Below the pieces are notes generated by a model, which saw only the letters and a program-made list of their open reading frames with translations, did not search any database and was not told where the DNA came from. A stretch of 29,120 nucleotides of DNA from Physcia stellaris (Eukaryota; Ascomycota; Lecanoromycetes; Caliciales; Physciaceae), in assembly GCA_018902385.1 (NCBI GenBank), contig JABSSW010000103.1, positions 1 through 29,120 on the forward strand, read 5' to 3'. This document shows positions 1 to 8,055 of the stretch, in pieces. A program made the position numbers and the translations under genes. The stretch's first letter is position 1. Every line of letters begins with the position of its first letter.

Positions 1-690
1 AATTCATTTTTTCATCGATATTCAAGCACGAAATGAAATCGTAATCGAATATGAAGACGTTCACTTGAACATATTCGAAAAAAAACTGTGACGAATAGTT
101 GTATACGTGCTTCTTCGCATGTTTGATATATTTTTCGTCTTGCAAACGCTTGATATTATACGTGTTGATTCGTGAATCAACGCTATGATAATTCAAAAAA
201 TGATCACGTAATTCGTCTGAATTATCGAAAACAATTGAACATTTGTCACACGTTCAAGAATTTAAATTCAGTTCAAATTTATTGCTATCGTTGAAAAAAT
301 CTCAATCGTTGCATTGTGATGCTCGAATTGTTGATGTTCAATTTTTTTTTTCGTGATCGTGATAAATTCTTTGTTGATCGTCATTTTCTTGATTCGCGTG
401 ATAAGCAAAAATCTGAATATGAACTGAATTGACGAAAAAAACGTTGTATGTGAATTTCGTTCACGAAATTTGTCGTTGTGAAAATGTTTCAATCATACGC
501 TGTTGATCATATTGCTGATTGACTGATCGTGAATTACTAAAATATTGATTTTGACGATTTTGATTGTTTCATTGATTGTTACGCGAATATGCTGCTCGAT
601 TATTGTTTTGATAATTGATTTGATCGTTGTTTTGATACGATCGCTGAAAATTTGCGAAAAAACTTGATCGTAATTTTGATTGTTCATGTA
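1..690 (-). pseudogene. E0 gag C-terminus: Gln/Asn-rich tract and C2H2 finger
   Basis: Between about 690 and 450 the minus strand encodes a Gln/Asn-rich segment (YQNNDQINYQNNN, then NNQNRQNQYFSNS) broken by one TGA at a likely Trp. Further on, 250-185 encodes C-x2-C-x12-H-x4-H (starting CDKCSIVF, ending FLNYH), a C2H2 zinc finger. The remaining codons to the window edge stay open and are charged. Gag proteins usually bind RNA with a CCHC knuckle. Here a C2H2 finger takes that place as far as can be seen, as in the gag-like proteins of elements A and B. The protein may continue past the left edge. Confidence 0.6.
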
Positions 691-699
691 TTCTTTTTC

Positions 700-1390
700 A
701 CGCGAATAATTTTGATTTGACTGTTGATATTGAAAATATTGATTTGAAAATGCGAACAGTAAATTTGATTGACTTTGAAAATTTCAACGTTTTTTTGATG
801 AAATTTTCATTGCATAATAACGTTTTCATACATGCTCAAATTTTTTAGCAGATTCATGAATTTCAAAACGATAATTTTGAAAATTGATTTTTTAATATCA
901 CGTTGTAAATCGAATGCAAAATGATTTCAAATTCACGTGAATTGATTATTGATCGTCGTGAAATTTGTATTTTTCGCATGACGAATTACGTTCTGAACGT
1001 ACGAAATAATTGTGCGTTTGTTGCGCACGTTTTCGATAATATATTTATTTTCGACGAACAAATTCATGATTTTTGATTCGCTCATTTTGAAACGATTGAT
1101 GAAATTTTTTTTTCAATTTTGAAAATTTTGATTTCTTTTCAGATCAAATCGTTATAAATCGTCTAATTCGTCGATATATCATGTTTGAACGTCGTCTTGA
1201 AAACATTTATGCAAATGTGTACGAATTAATCGACTTTTTTTCGAAATTGCAATCGATTTGATCGCATCGATGAATAATCACACGTTTCGATAATATATTT
1301 TGTTCGTCACGATGACGTAATCATCATTTTCATACGATTCGAATTTGTGTGAATCGAAATAATCGATATTCGATTCACGAAATTTATTTT
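700..1390 (-). pseudogene. E0 gag core (retrotransposon gag domain), decayed
   Basis: Gag forms the cytoplasmic virus-like particle that packages element RNA. In one minus-strand frame starting near 1380 I read the order typical of fungal Ty3/gypsy gag. First comes an IDYFDSH motif, then a DDYVIVTNKIYYRNVxLFIDAI segment, a QDDVQTxYIDEL region, and INRFK. After that come YVQNVIRHAK and finally NQFTxIxNHFAFDLQRDI. The x positions are TGA stops where tryptophan is expected (for example the Trp in the ..W.IDEL block). The frame is otherwise largely continuous. Stops arise from TGG codons, while CAA, CAG and CGA codons survive, which fits G-to-A change at GG. Not functional. Confidence 0.7.
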
Positions 1391-1505
1391 TCGATGCTCA
1401 GATTTTTCATCTTTTTGAATTTCGCTAGTCGTAACATGACGTTTTGTAAAAAATCGTTGTCGTCAAATCGAATTGATTTGAAAAAGTCATTGAAATGAAA
1501 TTTAT

Positions 1506-2075
1506 TCAAATCGTTTTTGAATTGAATAAATTTAAAATTATCGTACAGATCAGACGTAATGAATTTGAAAACGATGATTTTCGACATTTCGATCGAAAAA
1601 AATCAAAATGTTTATGATGACGTCGTTTTTCACGATCGTCATTTTGTTTTCGATTGAGCGTTTTTAAATGTTCAATGATTTGATTGAAACGATCATCGAA
1701 TTTGATATCGAATTGATTGAATCGTTCGTCGATTTTTCGAAATTGTTTTTTTTGTATTTCGACAACGTCGAAATTGTGTTGATCGATAAAATCAAATTTT
1801 TTGAACAAATGTTTCATCGTTTGTCGTTTCGTTGATTTATCAGAAAGTCGAAATATTTCAATGACGTCGTAAAATTTTCGAATTTTTTTTTTTTTGTTCA
1901 AAATTCGCTCATTCGTTTTTGCAAAAATTTTTTGATTTTTCGACTGTTTATTTTTGCGACGTGAATTCATCGAAATTGACGAAGATAAATCGATAATCAT
2001 ATCGTGAAAAATATGCAAAGAATCGACATTTGACGAGTTATCGAAAACAGATGATTGTTTCGAATTTGAAATCAT
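1506..2075 (-). pseudogene. E0 gag N-terminal region, coiled-coil
   Basis: An open stretch of about 189 codons starts at a true ATG (2073-2075). After a Ser/Asn-rich start and a basic KNKQ-type patch comes a charged segment with repeated FDxxFDDRFNQ-like units and DDREKRRHH, consistent with a coiled coil. It lies directly upstream of the recognisable gag core and in the same orientation, so I infer it is the N-terminal part of the same protein, now separated by frameshift. No enzymatic motif is present. It could instead be a separate small ORF in the leader. Confidence 0.5.
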
Positions 2076-2508
2076 GTGTGAAACGAATCGACGTTATGTC
2101 GTCATACATTGATTCGAAAAGATCGTTTTTGAAGAAATTGAACAGATAAATAGATCGAAAACGTCGATGAAAAAACGATCGTTTGTATAATAAATTGATG
2201 AATATTTCAGAAACTGATTAGATGATTGAAACTCGACGAAAAACACGAAAATGACAAATCTATTTGACAAAAAAACAGATACGATTCTCAGACTTGTTTC
2301 TATCGTTGTGATGAACTTGTTATTGCGAAAAATTTCTGTTGATGCGTTTGTTCTGAAACGTTCGTTGATGTTGCTATTATTGCACAAATTGATGCAATCG
2401 TTGATTACTAATAAATATGACGATTTACTATGAATCGTAACTCGATGATGTTATCATTTGTTATGAAATAATTGCAATATGCATAATGTGAAAGATAAAG
2501 TGATTAAT

Positions 2509-2619
2509 TGTTACTATCTAAAAGACAAAAGACAAAATATGAATTCGTGTCGAAATTTTGCGAAAACGCTAATTTCTTCTGATCAAGATATTCTGATTGT
2601 GTGAAAATTTATCGTAACA
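2509..2619 (-). repeat. 5' LTR of E0 (111 bp)
   Basis: The segment starts TGTTAC and ends GTAACA, a perfect 6-bp terminal inverted repeat of the TG...CA type expected of LTRs. Its right edge coincides with the point where the G1 integrase frame is broken, which independently supports the boundary. The host base run next to it is CGTTT (2620-2624) and should reappear as the target duplication beyond the left edge. The partner LTR is outside the window, so the LTR call cannot be confirmed by pairing. At 111 bp it is short for an LTR. Confidence 0.6.
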
Positions 2620-2935
2620 CGTTTGCTGAAAAACAAATCGATAATAAAATTCATGATAATTTTTTTTTCAAAAAATATTCGAAACAAATAAAAATTTGAA
2701 TTTTTCATAAAATTTATATCGATGAATTTTGATACGTTAACATATCATGTCACAAATTTTGATATATGAACGAATTTGTTTCGCGCAAACGAATCAATAA
2801 AATTTTCGTTGAATCAAATTCACAATTTTATCAATATCAAAATGTTTTATCAATGAATCATTGTGATTTTTGTTTATGAATTTTTTATTGTTGCATTTTC
2901 AAATACATAAAGACAATTTTTAAATCTAAAAAATT
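2620..2935 (-). pseudogene. G1 integrase, N-terminal zinc-binding part, truncated by E0
   Basis: Integrase inserts element cDNA into the genome. The minus strand shows CLYVFENATIKN, the usual LYVP....R block. A one-base frame slip in a poly-A run follows. Then come NHNDSLIKHFDIDK and NLIQRKFYW, which match the HHDDPLAGHFG...RKYYWP region, and then CDIC, completing an H2C2 zinc site. The start of the catalytic core is visible as a MNFIIDL motif, where families carry MDF..DLP, so the first catalytic Asp is now Asn. The reading is lost at the E0 LTR border; the rest of the core should lie beyond E0. Confidence 0.8.
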
Positions 2936-3429
2936 TTCGAAATTCATTTTTCAATAAAATTTGTTGCGTCGACGACGAAATGATTTTTGTTTTTTTTTGA
3001 CAAATTTCTTAATCGTTTTGTCGATAATTTGAAATTTTTTAATCAAAAATTTCATCGATTTTGCGATTTTTCATAAAATTTCTCAAATAAATTTCGTATT
3101 TTTTTCTAAAAATGACAATTTGTACATCAATTAATTGAAACAATGAATTTAAATTTTTTTAATATTTCGCGTTTGTTTTTCGCACGCGCATTGTTTTTAA
3201 ATAATTGAATATTTGTTGCGATGTTCGAAACAAAATTTTGATTTTCAAAATCGATTCGTTTTTTTGACGATAATGCAAATTTATTTTGCAACGTGAACAA
3301 AAACTTGATATTGAATAACGATATTTTTCGTAATTTGAACGTTTCGATAATTCATTTGTCGAATTGATTTTGTTTGCACGATGAAAAATTTCGAAATCAT
3401 AAACAATTAATTTAAAAATTCATTTGATT

Positions 3430-3640
3430 TGTTTTGAATTAAACTTTTTTTGTTTCATAAATTTTTTTTAAATTATTGTAATCAAATCACATTTTCATCG
3501 CGTGCGTAACGTTTTCGAAATAACATCGTCATTGTTGAAAAATCATAATTATAATTAATAATTTTTGATTATGAATTTCGTAATTCATTTTTGTCGATAT
3601 CATTTTTCGCGATCAAAACGCGATCGAACGTCAATGATTT
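3430..3640 (-). pseudogene. G1 RNase H domain
   Basis: RNase H removes the RNA strand during reverse transcription. The minus-strand frame near 3618-3440 carries a SRK motif followed by MNYEIHNQKLLIII, equivalent to the (Y/F)SRKL...NYEIHDKELLAIV signature. A QxRCYFE block (WRHYLEG equivalent) follows, then KMxFDYNNLK, equivalent to V.TDHKNL. Conserved Trp positions are TGA. The D-to-N change in HDK (now HNQ) fits G-to-A after G. The segment joins the RT with no intervening gene, as expected for one polyprotein. Confidence 0.8.
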
Positions 3641-3718
3641 TGTTCATTAAATTGATTAAAAATATTTGAAATTTCGAAATTCGAAATATCGATTTTCATT
3701 TTGATTTTCTTTGCAAAA

Positions 3719-4660
3719 TCATAATGATAAAAAATGAAAATCGATATAAAAATATTGCGCAATCGACAAAACGTCAATTTCGATTTTTTTTTCAAATAAA
3801 AAATTCAAATTTTTGTTTTGTTTATTGTTTTTCAACAAATTAATAAATAATGCAATCAATTTTGAATAATCATGAATAAAACGACGATAATAATTGACGA
3901 AATTTAAAAACATTTGTAATTCGCGATAATTTTTAAATTGCGATCATTTCTCAATAATTCGAATTTTTTTTGAATTCATTTGTACATTTTCAATGAACAC
4001 AATAAAATTTAAAAATTCGATTTGATCGATAACAAATTCGCATTTTTTTAAATTGACATACAATTCGTATTGTTTCAATCGCTTGAACACAAAACGCACA
4101 TGTCGTCAATGTTGCGTTGAATCGTTGTTATATATCAAAATATCGTTCAAATAAATCACACAAATAACGTCGACAAGTTTTCGCAAAATTTTATTGATAT
4201 AAATTTGAAAAATTGTTGAAACATTGATTAATTCAAAAAACATAATTTGATATTCAAAATGTTTATATCGCGTACAAAACGTCGTTTTTCATTCGTCGTT
4301 TTGCTTGATGCGAATTCGATAATAAACATTTTTCAAATCGATTTTAATGAATTTTTTAACATCATTAAAACGATTCAAAATTTTTGTGATCAAAAATGAT
4401 AAATGACGATTTTTGATAATTATCGCATTCAAATTTCGATAATTCACACAAAAACGAAAATTTTCATTTTTTTTCGATACAAAAAATATCGACGCGTCAA
4501 TCAAAAAAATTGAATATTTAATTTTTTTTTTGATCAAGACATTTTCGATGTAACGTCGAAATTTCGTTAATTTATTTTGTGATAAATTATAAAACGACAT
4601 GAACGACGATTTTTCGTTTTTTTCAAATCAATAACATGATCATTTTTATTTAATTCGAAT
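3719..4660 (-). pseudogene. G1 reverse transcriptase
   Basis: The RT copies element RNA into DNA. From right to left on the minus strand I read MSFYNLSQNKL (the PLYNLS start), FVSKKNENFRFCVNYRNLN (LFVKKKDG.LR.CVDYR.LN), FIKIDLKNVYYRIRI (palm motif A, Asp retained) and a TGA at the Trp of DEWKTAF. A RYKHFEYQIMFF block follows, then VIYLNDILIY and finally the connection MFLNFVNYYRRFIHDYSKL. The catalytic YLDD box is YLND (4142-4153), so one metal-binding Asp is Asn. The whole domain reads with few or no indels; the loss is by transitions. Confidence 0.93.
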
Positions 4661-5089
4661 AAAATATTTGTTTTAATGTTGTCAAATTGATTTTTTAAAT
4701 TTTTTAATTACTTTGACATTTTCGTAATTTTAAATTTTTGTTTTTTCGATTGTTTTTCGATTTTTGCACACATCAACGCGAATATTTGTTCGTGATTTTT
4801 TAAATTCTTGACAAATTGTCTAAACGTATCAATTTGAAATTTTTTGAATTTGATTTTGAAACGTCAATTGTTTTTTGTCGAATTCATTAATATGTTTTCG
4901 ACAATCAACATAAACATATTCAAAATAAAATTCGATTCAATATAATCAATTGTAAAAAACAAAGTTTTGCATTTGCGATGTTGATTTCACGAATTTATTA
5001 TGTTGTAAATGAATTCATGCGTTTCATAACAATAACGATTTTGTTCATTCAAAAAATTCGATAACGATAAAATAATTTCGTTTATCGAT

Positions 5090-5190
5090 TGCATTTTTCA
5101 TTGAATGACAAAAATTTGATTGATAAAATTGATTTTGATTTCAAAATTCACGAACGCGCGAACAAATCGTTCATTTTTCAAAAATTTGAT
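5090..5190 (-). pseudogene. G1 aspartic protease active-site region
   Basis: The minus strand near 5165-5110 reads VRAFVNFEIKINFINQ, which matches the VRALVDSGA..NFI.. active-site block of retroelement proteases. The DSG triad is NFE (5140-5148). Each change is a C-to-T or G-to-A transition, so the protease would be dead. It lies between the CCHC knuckle and the RT, the normal place in gag-pol. The rest of the domain (to about 4900) is readable but weakly conserved, and I assign it only by position. Confidence 0.65.
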
Positions 5191-5342
5191 TCAATCTTGA
5201 ATCACGATAAAATTTCGAATTTTTATTGATTTTTTTTGTTTCGTTTGCAAAACGTTCGCGAAATTTGATTTTTTTTTGATTCAAATGTGAAATTGACGAC
5301 AACGATAATATATTGATTATTCGATTCATTTACATCAATTTT

Positions 5343-5384
5343 ACAATCGAAAACATAATGATTTTTGCGATGACATCGATAACA
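5343..5384 (-). pseudogene. G1 gag nucleocapsid CCHC zinc knuckle
   Basis: The minus strand encodes CYRCHRKNHYVFDC, a C-x2-C-x4-H-x4-C knuckle with all four metal ligands kept. Knuckles of this kind bind element RNA during packaging. The usual Gly residues have changed, which is expected for GG-containing codons here. It marks the gag/pol border of G1. Confidence 0.85.
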
Positions 5385-5399
5385 CGTTGATTTTGTATT

Positions 5400-5969
5400 T
5401 TGATTATTTTCATTGCGTTTTCGTTTGTTTTTCGCATGCGTGTGCGTTCAGAATCGTGAAAAATGTTTTGATTGAAACGATTTTGCGATTAATTTTGCTG
5501 CTGATTTTGTTGTTGAAATTGTTTTTTATTTTTATTTTTTTATTTTTTTGAAAATGTTTTGATTATTTTGAACATGCGAATTTGTTCGTCGTTCGCGTTC
5601 AAAAATTTTTTTCAATATAACGATTTTCGCAAACAAATTTTTTTTATTCATCGATATTTTTTCGATATTTAACAACTTTTTTTTCAACGATGACAATAAT
5701 TTACAAAAAAAAAATCGATCGAATAAATTTCATCAAAAAACGACAAATGAATTTTGTATTTTTCGAATTTATTTTTAAAATTAAACATTTTTTGATTTGC
5801 ACGTTAACGAATTCGTTTTCAATTTTCGTAAACGACGAATCGACGATTCATTGAATTTGCTATCAAATTCAAACAAAAAAATTATAATAATCGTAAAAAA
5901 TATTTTTCAAATTTTTATCGTTGTCGATGCGATTGAATCACTGAAATTGAAATTTTTTTTCGCAACGAT
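5400..5969 (-). pseudogene. G1 gag, middle part, left of the element A insertion
   Basis: On the minus strand this carries the second half of the gag core, including RANQKMFNFKNKFEKYKIHL, with tryptophan-type stops. If element A and one copy of its 5-bp target duplication are ignored, the frame continues from the gag segment at 12535-12620 with no shift, which shows the two pieces belong to one gene. The spacer between about 5400 and 5600 has Gln- and Arg-rich decayed codons leading to the CCHC knuckle. Confidence 0.65.
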
Positions 5970-6185
5970 TGTGAAATGCTATGCAAAAATATAATACTAC
6001 TACATAATTACACGAGAATATCGAAGTGAAAAAACAAATACAGAAAATTTGACAAAACATATGTAAAAAATTTGATTATAAACGAGATTCGATTCTGTCA
6101 TTCGATGTGATAAAATAAAAATGTTAATTTTAATGACTGATCAAATGTTGATTTCAGATGTTGAAATCGATGCACGTTCGTCACA
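5970..6185 (-). repeat. 3' LTR of element A (216 bp)
   Basis: The plus-strand ends are TGTGA and TCACA, a 5-bp inverted repeat. It matches the copy at 12319-12534 except for about 12 transitions and one transversion by eye. Ten of the transitions are at CpT/ApG steps. It also matches both LTRs of element B. Confidence 0.93.
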
Positions 6186-6203
6186 TTATTTTTTCTTTTT
6201 TTT
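6186..6203 (-). other. Polypurine tract of element A
   Basis: On the minus strand an unbroken A-rich, G-containing purine run (aaaaaaaagaaaaaat plus aa) abuts the 3' LTR. This is where plus-strand DNA synthesis primes in LTR retroelements. The same tract with its flanking gaaactg is repeated inside the element at 7958-7976. Confidence 0.75.
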
Positions 6204-6542
6204 CAGTTTCGTTTCGAAACAATCAATTGATTTTTTTTTTGTCGATCGACAAGATACGTGATTTCGATAACTTGTTCGTAAACGCGTTGAGTTCATAACG
6301 AACGCGACAATCGTAAAAACGTTCAAAAATCTGAAATGAAAACGACGAAAACGACGAAAAATTTTTTTGCAAACTATTTGCAATTTTTGCATCTGCGAAA
6401 ACTGTTGAATGTCAGAGATATTTGACGTTTAATATGATAAAACGATTGTTTTTTTCGCAAATTCTTGAGCATGCATGCGAAATTCATTAGTAATTAATAC
6501 AAATACACGAAAAAACATGAAAAAACGTTTTCGAATTTTTGT

Positions 6543-6857
6543 TCGAAGTTTGATTGCGAAACATGAATCATGATATTTGCGAGTAAATAATATGATAAAT
6601 CATTTGAAAATATTTGAAATTCGAAAATCTTGAAACCGACTGATCGAGATGAAAAAATTGTTCAACGTTTTGAGTTTTTGATTAAAATAGCGATTCGTTT
6701 CTATCAGATTTTCGATGTGAATAGAAATATTTGTGCTTTGATGACGAATGCAAATTTATACGAAATATTTGAAATCGAAATCATTGCAATTGATAAAGAA
6801 ATTGATTCGCAATCAATTCGCGAAAAATGCAAACGATAACGTAAATAATAAAACGAA
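6543..6857 (+). pseudogene. Antisense coding relic in element A (unassigned protein)
   Basis: The plus strand, opposite to the element's own gene, encodes about 105 codons. They include KPTDRDEKIVQRFEFLIK, FYQIFDVNRNICALMTNAN and LYEIFEIEIIAIDKEID, ending with REKCKR. In-frame stops at 6588, 6615, 6837, 6846 and 6849 coincide with TGA stops at the same codons in element B, as expected if all were TGG. A further TGA at 6564 is a CGA codon in B. Conserved Trp positions and a continuous frame suggest a former protein. I do not recognise the family. It could be captured host sequence or part of an older element. The corresponding copy is 14689-15027. Confidence 0.45.
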
Positions 6858-6989
6858 AATTGATTTTTTCAGAATTTAATACGTAATTTAGAGTGTAAAG
6901 AATCGAAAACTCGAGTTTTTCAATGTAATGAAAACATTAATGTAAACATTGAATTCTGACAACATTAGACGAATTATACGATGAAATTA

Positions 6990-7330
6990 ACAATTTAATC
7001 ATGTTAATAAAATTAACGCAACAACGTTTAACGCGTTGATATTGATGCATACGCAATAATTAATGTGTACATTGCATTCAGCGCAATCTGAATGTAATGA
7101 ATTTTTTGAAAAATAACTGATTTAAACAATTTTTCAAAAACAATTTCGACGATCATTTGAAAATGATCGTTTGAAATATCAAATCGATTTTATCACGAAA
7201 AAAACGATTTCGTCGTGTCGATAAAATCACTGTTTCGATGTTTAACGCATTGATATTCGCGCATATATGAAAATTGATTCGTACATTGAATTTAACAAAA
7301 CGTGCATGTAATAAATTTTTTAGAAATCAG
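6990..7330. repeat. Two diverged tandem units in the 3' module of A
   Basis: The string around tttaacgcgttgat at 7027 recurs at about 7241 (period near 214 bp), followed each time by a related 'gcat..cg....ttga..gtacattg' block. The same two-unit structure with period 221 occurs in element B, so the duplication predates the split of the two copies. Confidence 0.6.
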
Positions 7331-7957
7331 ATAATTTGTACGAATTTTACAAATAATTTCGTTAATCATTAATAAACAATATTTCGCAAACATGTGTTGT
7401 TGAAAATTTTTCGAATTCGAGTTTTTGAAATTTTGATTAATCGATGTTTTTTGATTGATTGCAAACAAAAAGTAAACGATAATGCGAAATTGATATGTGA
7501 CAAATGATCGAACGTCGATGCTTTGCGAAAAAAAACGACGCTTTTGATGTTGCGATAAATCAATTGATTTGAATTTTTCATGAAACATGCGAATCAGATT
7601 ATCGATTGTAAAATGAAATTTTTGATGTTTCGAAACAAATGTTCGAAAAGATGTAAACGAGCAATGAAATGTTGCAATTTTGACGCGTTTTGATGTAATT
7701 TTTCGAATCGTTAACATTATTGCAATTTTTGTTTGTTTTGATGTAATATCGAATGTCGCAATAGAAAAATGCGAATTTTTTGATGATATCGATGCAAAGC
7801 AAAATATCGACTTTGATGTTACAGAAAAAGAATAAACAAAATGAACGAAACAAACGAACAAACGATTACTGATTTTTTCTTGATTTTGTACGTGATTTTG
7901 AGTGTAAAGAATTGAAAATTCGAAATTTTGATGTTTCGTGACTGAATATTCGAACAA
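7292..7957 (-). pseudogene. Second, partial copy of the gag-like C-terminal domain (A only)
   Basis: This 221-codon open stretch repeats the C-terminal part of the gag-like protein encoded at 8056-9102. Shared blocks include KHQKFHFTIDNLIRMFHEKF (compare HQKFHIQKFYLTVNDLNRMF), an SQHQKRRFFSQS segment, and AINQKTSINQNF...QQHMFAK. It lies downstream of an internal polypurine tract and upstream of the true one, so the 3' end of the element has been duplicated. Element B lacks this block at the same place. Apart from the duplicated C-terminal domain no function can be assigned. Confidence 0.6.
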
Positions 7958-7976
7958 TTTATTTTTCGTTTTTTTT
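7958..7976 (-). other. Internal duplicate of the polypurine tract (A)
   Basis: The plus-strand string ttatttttcg + ttttttttcag + tttcgtttcgaaa matches the sequence at the 3' LTR border of both elements. It lies 1.77 kb inside element A. The equivalent in element B is at 15600-15617. Confidence 0.6.
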
Positions 7977-8055
7977 CAGTTTCGTTTCGAAATTACAAAT
8001 TCAATATTGACACGATCAATGAGCGAAATGACTCGCTGATAAACGTTAATACAAC

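Larger units (their letters stand above)
1..2619 (-). mobile_element. E0: 5' part of a Ty3/gypsy-type LTR retrotransposon, inactivated
   Basis: Read on the minus strand, this block has a short LTR at its right end (2509-2619), an untranslated leader, and then a gag gene decaying leftward to the window edge. It sits inside the integrase of element G1. The G1 integrase frame is readable down to about 2620, ends in a residue run FFSKR, and is lost exactly where the LTR begins. The polymerase genes and the 3' LTR must lie left of the window. The leader (about 2080-2508) keeps more CT/AG steps than the gag region, so it is less mutated. The assignment to Ty3/gypsy rests on the gag core and is fairly secure; the element's full length is unknown. 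Confidence 0.75.
2620..5969 (-). mobile_element. G1: older Ty3/gypsy element, gag C-terminus to integrase
   Basis: Reading leftward on the minus strand the order is gag, CCHC knuckle, protease, reverse transcriptase, RNase H and integrase zinc domain. RNase H before integrase defines the Ty3/gypsy (Metaviridae) arrangement. Element A interrupts its gag at 5969, with the other half resuming at 12535. E0 interrupts its integrase at 2620. Most in-frame stops are at conserved tryptophans, and catalytic aspartates are changed to asparagine. It is the oldest retroelement layer here because the others sit inside it. Its LTRs were not identified. Confidence 0.9.
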
